From Scatophagus argus (taxonomy: Eukaryota > Chordata > Actinopteri > Scatophagidae), in contig NC_058498.1 of the NCBI RefSeq assembly GCF_020382885.2, positions 10,576,501-10,640,500 of the forward strand: DNA of 64,000 nucleotides, in the 5' to 3' direction. This document shows positions 11,484-23,435 of the stretch, one piece after another. The translations under genes and the position numbers were made by a program. The stretch's first letter is position 1, and the number at the start of each line of letters is the position of its first letter. The notes under the pieces are model-generated. The model ran no database searches, was not told where the DNA came from, and saw nothing but the letters and a program-made list of their open reading frames with translations.

Positions 11484-14400
11484 ATGGCCGCTTCTTACAA
11501 CTGCTCTTTGGATCTAATGGCTGAAAAAGGCAGCTGGTTTTGTCCTCAAGGAGAAAAGAGTTCCAATCTGACGCCCAGCACGAACAGCAGCCAAACAAAT
11601 CTGGATGATGCATGTCTGATGGAGTACCTGGAGAAATATCTGGGGCCTCGTCGATCACCTGTGTTCCTTCCCATGTGCCTCATCTACCTGGTCATCTTCA
11701 TGGTAGGTGTGGTGGGAAATGCGCTGACGTGCACCGTCATTGCACGCAACAAAGTGATGTGGACACCAACAAACTACTACCTGTTCAGCCTGGCAGTGTC
11801 AGACCTGCTTGTGCTGCTGCTCGGCATGCCATTAGAGCTGTACGAGCTGTGGCAGAACTATCCCTTCCTCCTGGGGAAGGGCAGCTGCTACTTTAAAACA
11901 TTCTTATTCGAGACTGTTTGCTTGGCGTCTATCCTCAATGTAACGGCGCTGAGCGTGGAACGTTACATTGCTGTGGTGCACCCGCTACGCGCAAAGTACG
12001 TTGTAACACGCACCCATGCCAAGCGGGTCATCTTAACGGTGTGGGGTGTGTCGATCTTGTGTGCTTTGCCTAACACAAGTCTGCATGGGATAGACGTCCT
12101 TCACCTTTGCTCCACGGGTCCTGCTGGGAACATAAGTATGGCGATTCCTGACTCAGCACTCTGCACCCTGGTGAAACCACGTTGGATGTACAACCTGACC
12201 ATTCAGGTGACCACCTTGCTTTTCTTCATTCTGCCCATGCTCACCATCAGCGCTCTCTACATGCTCATTGGGCTACAGCTGAAGCGGGAGAAGATGCATC
12301 AAGCGCTGGAGGCAAAGTCGAGCTTTGGACAAGACAGCTTCTGTAACATCCGAAGTCAGCAGCAGAAGGCACGTCGTCGGCAAGTCACTAAAATGTTGTG
12401 TGAGTATAAAACCATCCTGATGGTTTTTCTTTTTTCTTTTTAGAGAATCATAATCAGGTTTATTGGCCAAGTATGTTGGTACACACAAGGAATTTATTTT
12501 GGCTGGTGATGTCTCTTTAGCAATAAGACGATATATAGATGAGACAATATAAACTCAATTTTCATCATATATGCAACAAAACAATCTACGTGTTACAATA
12601 GATGTATTATCTACAAATGAGGCAGTATACACAGTATAAGTGCACTGGTAAAAAGACAACAATGTACAACGATGTGCAATATACATGAAGTGCAATGCAT
12701 TAGGCTGGTGTAGCCCAGTGATATGTCTCTGCAGCACAGGCTGTCAAGACACAAAATAGCTAGTGTGAGCTGCCTGAGTGAGTCACGTGGAGATTGTCAT
12801 CAGCAGGTTGATTGCAAGGGTGCAGGTCAGTTACATATGAGAGTGATGGAAAAATGAAAAAAGCTGTTCCTGAGTCCCGTGAAAAGAAATGATTTCCAGG
12901 ATGTGTGGGATCTTTAATGATGCTCCTTCCATTTCATAGTCCTTGAGTAATACAAGTCCTGGAGGCTGGGCAGAGAGGCTCCAATGGGTTGTCTTTGGGG
13001 CTGTTCTTACAGTACGTTGCAGTCTGACTCATATGTTTAGTGGCTGCTCCAAAACAGACTGTGATGTATGATTAGAGAACAGATTCGATGAGTGCAGTGT
13101 AAAACTGGATCAACAGCTCCCGTGGCAGTCTGTTCTTCCTCAGTTGCCACAGAAAGTACATCCTCTGCTCTACCACTTCATGTCCTGAGAAATAGTGGTT
13201 CCCAGGAACCTGAAGGTTGCAACAGGGCTGTCAGATATTGTGAAGGGGAGCTGTTCTGAGAGCTGTGTGCCAAAACTCACCTGCAAGTAAAGCCACTCAT
13301 GGGACATGTAGAGCCCAACTGAGACTAGAGTTTTGAAGCCGTACCTGTGTTTCAGAGTTTTGATGAGGGTGTAATCCTCTAAATTTTCTGAATGAGTATG
13401 GGGAAAATGCTTTTTGCGCTGGTGTGCATCACATGAATCTGAACTACCAAGTGAGGCCACAATGAAAAAATCATCTCACAGCCCAGAGATGTTCCTGGGG
13501 GCTTGTTTGTTATTGACAATAAAGGGAAGACAGCCCCACCACCTAACTTATTTATTTTCTCAGAATCACAAATGACAAATCCTTCACAATGAGCACCAAA
13601 GGAAGACCAGTGGCAAGGATCGATCTGAGCATTCAGACAAAAAAGTTCAAATAAATGTAGTATTTCAAGTCATTTGAAAACATCACAGTGGCGATTCGTG
13701 ATGGACTTTTCCCTTTTTTTCTGTTTTACAGAAGACAAAATTAATTTATTGTTCAGTAAGATACATGCATGTATCGCCATTACATTCAATATGTCTGATG
13801 TTTATGAAAGCGTAATCCACAAGGCATTACATTTCCCTCAAACATATTTTATAGTTGCTTATGAACATGAATAAATAATATTAACCAGTTTCCTCTTCAT
13901 GAAACACAAACACATTCAGATCTAACAGGATTCGTCCCAGACTGCCATATTGGTGTACTGACGCAGCCTGCATGTGCTTTTATATCACTCAGAGGTGAAG
14001 GTGAAAGAAAAGGTAGAAGTGAACGTCTTTCATGGCGCATATGGTTGAGTAGCATGAAGGTATTAATCTATAACTTATCTTAATCTAATGCTGTGACATT
14101 GATTTACCTGCTTGGCTGCACAGGGACACATCCAAGCCCCACCCCCAATCCTCCACCCCTTATCAGCTTGAAACATAAAATACACCAAAAAGAATACAGC
14201 AAATAACCTCGTGACAATCAGATGTTGCTCTATATAATTTAGTGCACATTGTTCCAGCACAGTCTAGACTTCTCCTCAGAGACATCAACAGCGAGACTTT
14301 TGAAATTGTGATTGTTATTTCAAGTAATGATTTGATCAAAAAAAGCAACATTTAGAAAATCAAAATCAGAGTATTCCTGGAAGATTTTCATGACTATCAC

Positions 14401-16277
14401 TCAAAGGATAGAAGCCTAAGGGTCAGAGAGGAAGAGAGAAGTCAAACAGTCAGTAATTACTCTTGATGGTTACGCCACAAACAGCTCCAGCTGCTGATGA
14501 GCAGAAGATACCTTGCGTCAGCAGCTTGGAGAAAATGTGCATAACCGCATGACTGTTAAGGCAATGCTCATCATGCATCACAAATGAGTGGACCGAAAAA
14601 CAGGTAAACGCTCTCATATCTATATGTAATGATATTCAAAGTCGCACCACATATTGTGTTACATTGGATATTTTGATGTGCATATGAATTGACCATTTTC
14701 TATCCAGCTACACAGTCAGACATCTCATAGCCTCATTTCTACATAACAGGCCATTCAGCAAATTATGGATTTATGTATAGATGAATGAATGCCTGTTGAA
14801 ACTCTCACACCTCAGGAGACTTCATGTGTAACAAATACACAGTGTGAGCATGATTCAGCAATAGCATGGCCAATTTCTTGATTGAAATGTCTATTAAAAC
14901 TGATTTTAGTGAGTACGGTAGTTGGATGTCCAAATAGCCACTGGGATTCTCCCCCTTTAAAACAGGAAGACAAGATCAACGATATCCCAACACATGGTGT
15001 GTTTGTCTAATCAAGTATAGGACAGAGATGATGTTTATATCTGTGATAGGGGATGTATACAGATATTTATGTATACTATATCCTGGAAATACTCTAATGA
15101 TCTCCATGGATATGTGATCATGTGAGTACAAAAATGTATGCGATTTCGACCAATTCTCACATTGTCAATTTTACTTTGAAATTTTCTCCAATAGCCCAGA
15201 TATTACCACAGAAGCATTCAATCTACAATAATACTTGCATTAACTTAGTTGCTTCCATTTTACAAATGAATCATACTAACTCATGGCCTTAACAGAATTG
15301 TTCAAATAAAGGTTAAATGACTAGCAGTTAGTGTGACGGGCAATGTCACTGTTGGGTAGATTTATATTTTAGATATAAATGGGCACAGCAGAAACATTTG
15401 ACAGGTAGGACCACCATGTTTAATTTATCTTTAAATCTTTAAACGTTACCATCACGGCTGAGAATTCCAACAGAAATAAACACGCTTGCCAATTTCTCTG
15501 CGATGCAAGTCAACCGCCAGTTTTCTATATGCAGATGTTGTTGTTGTTTTTGTCAGCCCAACTTCACTTCACAACTGTTCTGCTAGCTCTTTCACGAGGG
15601 CCACTCCAAAACCAGGAGTGGTAAAGATGAGTGCTGGGACCCATACTAACAACAGAAAACACACACGAATCATGACGTGACTCTAAAGATGTATTTGACA
15701 TTTCTGTTCAAAACTAAATCAAAGACTATGTGTCTAGGACAAAATGTCTCTGCACCACTGTCACACAGCCCCCAGAGTGACAATTAAATTGAGATCAAGG
15801 GAACATGCCGGCAACTCTAATCAATGTACTGCTATTAAAATTCCCTTTACTCAACTCCCATTGTGTCTTTTTCTCTCTCTTGCTGTTTTTGCAGTCGTTT
15901 TAGTGGTGGTTTTCGCAATCTGCTGGGCCCCATTTCACACAGACCGTCTCATGTGGAGTTTCATCAGTCACTGGACTGACAGTCACCTGGAAATCTTCCA
16001 GTACGTGCACATCATCTCCGGAGTGTTTTTCTACCTCAGCTCAGCAGTCAATCCAATCCTATACAACCTCATGTCCACACGCTTTAGAGAAATGTTCAAG
16101 GAGGTCATGTGCCATCGCCCACATCACACCGCTCCCAGGAAACACTCGCTCAGTGTCACCCGAGTGACGCTCCGCAGCACCTTGAGCGATGCGCCGCTCG
16201 GCAATGGCGCCGCTGTCGTTGAAGCCGAGGCAGAAGATGGAGAATTGAGGACGAAAGATGAGACCAGTTTTACATAG
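11484..16277 (+). CDS. nmur1: Neuromedin U receptor 1-like GPCR
   Basis: Rhodopsin-class receptor for neuromedin U and neuromedin S peptides, expected at the plasma membrane with Gq coupling. Two coding exons, 11,484-12,399 and 15,895-16,277, join in phase 1 ([21 protein letters not shown]) to give 432 aa, close to the 426 aa of human NMUR1. Exon 1 carries an N-terminus with N-glycosylation sites, TM1-TM5, the TM2 region [20 protein letters not shown], a DRY-box variant [12 protein letters not shown] and SLPNTS-like [10 protein letters not shown] before extracellular loop 2. Exon 2 carries TM6 (CWAPFH) and TM7 ([13 protein letters not shown]). The intron at the start of TM6 is the usual position in this family. 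RRRQVTKML, the [11 protein letters not shown] pattern and [14 protein letters not shown] in the tail favour NMUR1 over NMUR2. Which teleost duplicate (a or b) is not decidable. The start is the first ATG after a good acceptor at 11,457. Confidence 0.93.
12444..13515 (-). mobile_element. 5'-truncated LINE in nmur1 intron, antisense
   Basis: Read on the minus strand the copy contains FRFLGTTIS(x)DMKW from the reverse transcriptase C-terminal part (about 13,170-13,210), [10 protein letters not shown] (about 13,010) and [15 protein letters not shown] (about 12,890-12,930). It ends in a characteristic fish LINE tail at 12,444-12,495, where the plus strand reads AATCATAATCAGGTTTATTG. It is frameshifted and dead. 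Its 3' end lies only about 45 bases from the exon 1 splice donor of the nmur1-like gene. Confidence 0.8.
13520..15890 (+). other. Rest of the nmur1-like intron
   Basis: Intron sequence without recognisable repeat or exon on the plus strand. A 34-codon minus-strand frame with a signal-peptide-like start (15,673-15,569) is discussed under findings. Confidence 0.6.
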
Positions 16278-16402
16278 GGTATGTCAAGGGAAGACATATT
16301 GTTGGTGAGATGGCTTGTTAAGAAAGACTGTCCCATTCTTTAACATCCACTTTGAACAGTTGCATCAGCTAAATACATAAAGTAATCTGAGTGGAAGAAC
16401 TG

Positions 16403-16421
16403 CAAAAAAAAAAAAAAAAAA
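16403..16421. repeat. Poly-A tract
   Basis: A run of about 18 A in the 3' untranslated region of the nmur1-like gene. Confidence 0.85.
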
Positions 16422-16853
16422 AGGCAAACCGCTCCACTGAAGCTGTCAAACCGCAGTTTAAATATGACTATGTTGCTTTTGGAAACTTTATACAAAACTC
16501 AACAAATCACATACTGAAGCTTAACTCCAAACCTTTTCAAATCTACCTGGGCAGGATGAGATACACACTTAAACCTTTAGCAATGATGCAGGAATGTACA
16601 ATAGAAGGTCATTTGACGTTAGCCAGCGTAAAAGTTCAGTGTTCAAAAGTTGGTTTGATGAAGACATTTATTTTTTGTGAGAGCTGCATTCAGTTTTGGA
16701 AAATATTTTTAAATGATGACAATATGTTTCACAAATCCTGGCCTTTATAATGTGAGACAAGCCAGGTTGACCAGAAATGGGTTGAAAACTTTTATACATA
16801 TTTGGTGGTGTACAGTAAAGTTATGTGTGCTTTACACAGTGATGTAAAGTAAT

Positions 16854-16859
16854 AATAAA
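16854..16859 (+). promoter_or_regulatory. Candidate polyadenylation signal of nmur1-like gene
   Basis: AATAAA about 580 bases after the stop codon. It is the first canonical hexamer downstream, so a likely 3' end. Confidence 0.5.
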
Positions 16860-16869
16860 TGTTGCTAGG

Positions 16870-19800
16870 TTAACTTGAGAGTTAAAAAAAAAAAAGAATA
16901 ACAAAACAAAATAACTTAAGATTATTTTAAAAAACTGTAACTATGTAAATAATGATGATGGATGGATATAACCTCATGGAAAAGTGAATGTCTTATTTTA
17001 TTCACCATAATGCTACTTTAATCATCCAAGATGGAGGAGATAAATAAATAAATATTCTTAATAAATATTCTTATCACTTGACTTGTTCTGTAAGAATACA
17101 CTACGTTGTAGAAGAAAATGCCATATTGAGATCACAATAATGCTTGTTAGCTGTGTGTACTGCTTACAGTAGCTTACAGCTGTGTGTACTGCTTACAGTA
17201 GTGTGTATACCTGTGTCAAAGTAAATTTTGCTGAATGTCTTAATGTTTTATATTGTTATAAATGTAATTTGTGTTGAAATGTTATCCATCGCTGTGGAAA
17301 ACAACAGGACTCAAATTTTGAATGCCATAAATTTTGTGATTCTTTTAAATGTTATGATGGACTGCACTTTCAGGCATTCTGGCAGTAGTGTATCAGCAGA
17401 TTTTGGTGCTGCATAGAAGTGGTAAATTCAGTGACTGTTTTGTAAAGCAATGGTCAAGTCATATGTCCCGGCATCACCACATCCACCACAGATATATATA
17501 TATATTTTTTTTTAAAAAAAACGATCTCAGTTGCATTTGCCGTTAAATAGCTTACAACTGGCTTACAATTGGTTCAACTAGTTTATCTTTTATTGTAGTA
17601 GCTGTCTTACGGTGAAAATCTTAAAGAGGTCTGAGCCTAGCTTATTAGCATCATAAATTACAACACATTAAGAGCAGTCAGGTGACCTGCTCATCCCGTC
17701 CCTGTGCAGGAGAACTGATCTAATTAGCGCTGCAATGCAAATCGCTGCTGATGTTTACGTGCTTGTGCTGTAAAAGAAAGTATCTCGTATTCAGGTCACG
17801 TGCAGTAGACATCAGTCTACAAGAAAGCTCTTCTACAGTGTCACAGTCTGTCTTGTCTGCTGTTAACATCTTTTTCAGATGTCATATATCATCTCCTTCT
17901 GGGACAATGAATCTAAATCTTCCCACTGCAACACATTGCAACCTAAATAAGAGTCGGTGCACTTTCTCGTTGCTGAGATGCAAAAGGTCAGAAGATTGTC
18001 AACATGATGATATAATGACAAAAATAGAGACGTACGGGCATTTACACGATTCACTTGTTAACCTGGATCTCTGTCCTCCCCCAGCACTGTTCTTTTTTGA
18101 ACGACAAGCCATTTTTCATGCTTTATATTCACTGGCAGCTTATTTACTTCAAAGTACATATCATATTCACTGAAATACTGAAATTTGTACCTCAAAAACT
18201 GTTGTTTACACATCCAGATTAATGAATTCTAATGTTAAATGTTTTAGTGGTTGTTAGTAATTTGTATTTGTATTGATTAGACACAGAATACTTTACACAC
18301 ACACACACACACACACACTCAGATACAGTTAATACATTGTAATGAATGCACTCTTCACCTCTCCTTCTTCTGCTGCTGTCTCTGTCTGACTCTCTCTGTT
18401 TTCTGAAATAAAGTGAACTCAACAAAGCAGTTGTCTTTTATTCTGACCTTTCACATGTAGAGTCTACTTGATATATGAATTTAACCCAAGTGGAAGTAGT
18501 TATATTAGATTTGATAGATCCTTTGAACAAAGTATCTCCTATGACTTCTAATCCTCATGCTTGGGAGTGAAAGAAATAGGAACTCTTACAAGAAGGTGTT
18601 CAGGATGCTTTAATTTATGGCCTCCACTCACTGCAGGTCAAAGTCTAGCCTGCAGCTGGTCTAAACACTTTCATAAGACCTAAATCACAGTTATGGCATG
18701 AAAAATCCAGTACGTGGCTGAAACTAATAATGTGTCAATATCTGTACTCATGATGAAGGAAAATACTTGTTTGAAAAATGAATGAGTTATTTACTGTTTT
18801 GTTTTAGAGCCACACTGTGACATGAAGCCATGAAATACAACATGACAATTTCAGCAATTACTGAAAAACCGAACTGTGACCCTTCTTTCTCGTTTGTGAA
18901 ATCCACAGACTGTGCAAATTATATTCAGGTCTACAGAAACTACATTTAAGCACTGACAAAATGACTCAGTGACGCAGATGCTACATAAATACCACTGCTA
19001 TTCAAAGCCATTTGTACAGACGGGTCATAAGTCCCCCGCTGCAGCTTCTCACTTATCACACGTGTGAACAATTATTAACCGAGGACCCCGCGTTGAAGGC
19101 AGAATCACAACAGGAAGCTATTAAATCTTTCAGAGTTGAAAACATCGGCAGTGCTGGTGGCAGCTTTGAATAGTTTAGCTGCTGTTGATTCTTCATCTGC
19201 ACTTCAGGTGGAATGTAATAGATGTACCTTCTTCACTTGTGCTCTGTTAGACAGTCGAAACCAGTATGTACAATTGGCCACTAAGGTGCTTGGGAATAAC
19301 AGCAATTTTCATGGCTACCTCTATGACAATATTTGAAAAGGGAGAGGGGTTCACCCCCTGTGTCCATACGGGATTTACTCCTATTCCACTGCGATGGAAG
19401 TGCAATGCTGCATGAAAAGTAAATTGTGTGTGATGATATCAGGTTTTTAATCTCAGTCTTCATTTTGTTTTCTGTCATAGCAACTGATTGATTTTATTCA
19501 AGGTAAAACTTAGAGTAGTATTCTTGGCTGAAAGTGAAACCAGACATGCTTCAAAAACCAAATACAGATTTTCACATTTTTATCTGTCAGTTTTTTTCAT
19601 CTACTGCAGCGTAAACATTTAATTTTTCCATAGGCTGAAGAAAATCCATGGAACGTTTTATAATATTTTCTTGTCTCTGCTGAATAGTGGGACAACTAAG
19701 AATTCTACAGTAAGTTACAATTGACATCAAATTGTGATACAATCTTCCAGAGCACTTCAGATGCGTCCATCAGAGAGTGCCTCTCAGTTCTGCCTAAGGC

Positions 19801-22800
19801 TTAAAGTACAGTCTGTACAGTGCCACCTGTAATGACCTAAACCCATTATGTTTTCGTGTACTGCTGTTTACGAGAGCAGTAGTGAAGAAAATGGGAGTGG
19901 GGCAGAGACTGGTGGCAGGCTGCTGCACTGAGGAAGGCACAGATTCACAGATGGTGAATTCTTTTCTCTGCGTGGTGTAAACAATGGTAAAACACCACCT
20001 CTTTTAAGGTCCTGTTAAAGACTGGCAGCGGCTACATAGCAAACCTTTTCTGAAAATAGAGAACGCTCCAATCTCATGCCATCCTATATCAATACCAGTG
20101 CACAGGGGATTGTCAAGAGAATGAACTTGACTATAATATTCAGAATGGGAGAGGCATGTCAATCTAATTGCTCAATTGATTTAGGAAAGTACATTACAAT
20201 ATAGTGCAACCATGTTTGCCTCAACTTGTTTTGCAGCCACGTTTTCATTACTGTGGTAGATCTGGGATTCTCAGACAATGTGTTCATAAACTGTAGTCAC
20301 ACTTAAGTTACGTCTGGTCTTTCCCCAAAATGGAGACAAACTGAGCTGATTGGTTGAGTAAACTCCTATCTATATTTTTTGGATGTCATTTAAAGTTGCA
20401 GATTAAACTGTCAAATTAATGAGATTGGTCTAGACCTGCTCTAATTGGAAAGATTTGGCACTATATAAATAAATTGAATTGAATTGTGCTCAATTTTGAC
20501 TGTTTCCTGAGTGTTTTTTTTTTTTTAGCTTTAGACTAGTTGATTAGTCTAAGTTTAAACTTCTCATTAACATCCCCAACAAGCAGTGGCTGCAGAATGA
20601 GCAATGATGCTAACAAACTTGAGGTAGCATCCTTCATCTGATTAATATAAACATGTGACAAATTTCAAGACAAGTTACACGTATTACATAATGGTCAGCT
20701 TACTAGGCTACAAGTTGGGTAAATTATGATCACTACCATGTGGGTACCCACCCTATAAATCATCATAATAAGCTAGCAAAAAGGCTTGATGAATGGAAGG
20801 TAGGCTATTGGTGAATATATATGTGTGTGTGCACTTCAAAACTTGTAACTGGCATGCACTGCAGCCCGTTGTAGCAATCACATGTCACTGCCTTAAGCTA
20901 CACTTAAATGTCCACGTCTTGTGGTGCATGTCTCCTCTTCTTGTAAATATTTAATTCAGGGTATTATTGCACATGCCACTCTAAAAGAAATGATAGTACA
21001 CGAAGGGCATTTGCATGACACAAATATCCATCTTGGAGGCACAGAGTGTGGTTGTCCTGCTCCCGGCCAGATGAATAATGTGAGTGCTTGATCTGATTGC
21101 CTCAAAAGCTTATCGAGGCCTCAAACTGCACCTTCTGGCTAACTGAGAGGTTTAGCTTCATCTCAGGCAAAATTTTGTACCTTGAATGTGAAATCACAGT
21201 GATTGTGACATCAACATGAAGTAGTACTGATGTGTGTACTGAAGATCAAAGCTAATCTATTCTTTTATTCACCTTGAACAATGGCCTCAATGAGATTATC
21301 TGAGCTCAGCAGTCTTTAAAGAACAAATGCTGATCTTTAAATATCACTGCGTTTCTTTCATTCTGATGTCCAAACCCACAGTTGTACAACCCACCCCATC
21401 ACCATCCTGTCCCTCAAGATAATCCAGGTGATTCAACTAAAAGGTTATGTCTTCCATCTACTGGCTTTACTCCACCACCAGCAGCTTTCTAGACTCCAGG
21501 GAGATTCCATGTATCTATATTAATGGCCCTGTGCTTATCATTTGATCACTGAAGTCTTTCTATGTGGTAATGTCAATATATTCTTACATGCTTTAAATTT
21601 ATCTCTCCTTATAGCTTATAAAAAAACCTTATAGCGAAATAAAAAACAAACAAATGGCCCATTTCTAATTATCATATTGAAGAATGAAGACAAGAAGACT
21701 GACACTGCAAATACTGACACTCGCATTTGTGTCGGATCAGGCCAGAAGCTCACAAAGTAACACAATATATCTAGTTTGTTAAATCCATACAAAAACCAAA
21801 ACGAAAAAAAACACTTAATTTGATATTTTGCAGGAGGTCATATGCTGGACTATCACTATGAAACAATGAAATATCAGTCACTTTTGATTGTTTGTTTGTT
21901 TGTTTTGGTCTAATTGCTAACCATATGCAAAAATGTGAAAATGATAAATCATTGCTGGAGCAAGACTCAAACCAATCAATTATTGTACAACAAGTAAAGG
22001 TCTTTAAAAAAGATGTAAACAATAAGAAGTTTAAAAACATTAGAGATACAAACTGTATATACACATCGTACATCACAAAGCGATATTTTCTGTCAAATGC
22101 CCCTTAACCGTGTGAAATGAAACCCAAAGACATAAATGATTTGAGAAGTGCCAGATGTGTGAAACCCTTGGACCAGCTGCCAAGATGGATTAGGTGTCAC
22201 TAAAAATGTTTGAGCAATATACCACTGAAATACTCATCTTGTAAATAACAGCCAGTGATCATCACGTAGCCGGCTCTTCCCAAAGAAGACTGAAGATTGA
22301 AGATTATGAAAATAAGGCCTCATCAATGCACAGACACATCCCCAAATGGAGTCCAGCAGCAGACTGTGAATGCAGACACAGCCTTGACATGGAGCCATCT
22401 GGAAGAGTGCAAGACAAAAGCTCTGTGGTAAAATTATGTTATCACATAGGAGAAATATTAACCTCAGATTGCTGAAATAAAGCTGTTGATCTTGTTTGAG
22501 CTCTCAAATAAAAAAAAGGCCGGCAATATCCCCAATGAGCAGGTTCTATATATCCATTTGTTGTGTTTGTTCCATATATGCACTGATAAAGCATTTTTTT
22601 TTGCCACTATGGCTTTTATTCTTTATGATATCTGAGAGAATTTTTGCCAGACAAGCTTGAGTCTCTGAAGCATAAAATTCACTCATTAATGTCTAGAAAT
22701 GGCAAGGTATATTGACTGTTAAGTCAACGCATAATTGAAGAACACATACATAATAAAAGAGCGGCATCAGTCATGAATGACCTACATGCATTTTCAGTGG

Positions 22801-23430
22801 GTTGTACTGCATAGAAATATCAGCAAAAGAGCTCAAAACTAGAGTGATGTGATGTCAGTGATGTGCAGGAAAAAGGAAAAAAAACAATTAAATAAAAAAA
22901 TCGCCCAACAACTAAATGAATGCAGGAATGCAAGATCGTCTAATACATGATCATCAGTTCAAAAGGATTGTCTTCTTCATCACATCATCAGCTGCACTGC
23001 ACACACGGGAGAGCTCTGCAGTTTACACCTTGTGGCTCTGGTATTCTGACACTGACAGTCAGTAGATGATGTTGCTACAGAAACTGAATCATGTCTCAAT
23101 GAAGTCAAAGGCGAGGGCAAACATGCACTGTCCCCTGTGTCCTCCATAGGTCCATCTATAACAACATTTGAACATCAACAAAAGAGTCCAATTGCTTTCT
23201 GAGATGATGCTTCCTTCTCACATTGTGCTCTGAGTGAATTGGCAATTTACACAATGAATGTTTTCTGGACTTTCTGGCCAAGCAAACCAATTCAAGGCTG
23301 TTGCCTTTTGTTGGGAGAATCGTTTTCATAGTAATGGCTAACGTCGCTTTTCTAAAAAAAAAAAAAAAAAGCCCTTTCAGTTTCATTCAACTTGCACATT
23401 TTTTTGCACAAAAAAATAGTAAAAAAGGGA
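16870..23430. other. Gene desert with short repeats
   Basis: No supported gene. It holds a short tandem duplication of an AGCTGTGTGTACTGCTTACA unit at about 17,149-17,200, a (TA)n-T-A run near 17,494-17,520, an (AC)12 array (18,295-18,318) and a repeat-tail-like CACTATATAAATAAATTGAA at about 20,460-20,480. Open frames up to 140 codons (17,751-18,173) show no domain and unlike-coding composition. Confidence 0.5.
18295..18318. repeat. (AC)12 microsatellite
   Basis: Twelve uninterrupted AC units. Confidence 0.95.
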
Positions 23431-23435
23431 CTTCA

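Noticed and set aside
15486-15680. [18 protein letters not shown] resembling a LINE YADD motif
   Set aside because: Second Asp is missing and no neighbouring RT motifs occur; not enough to call a retroelement.
17751-18173. 140-codon plus-strand open frame
   Set aside because: No domain, no splice support and composition unlike coding DNA; likely chance in AT-rich sequence.
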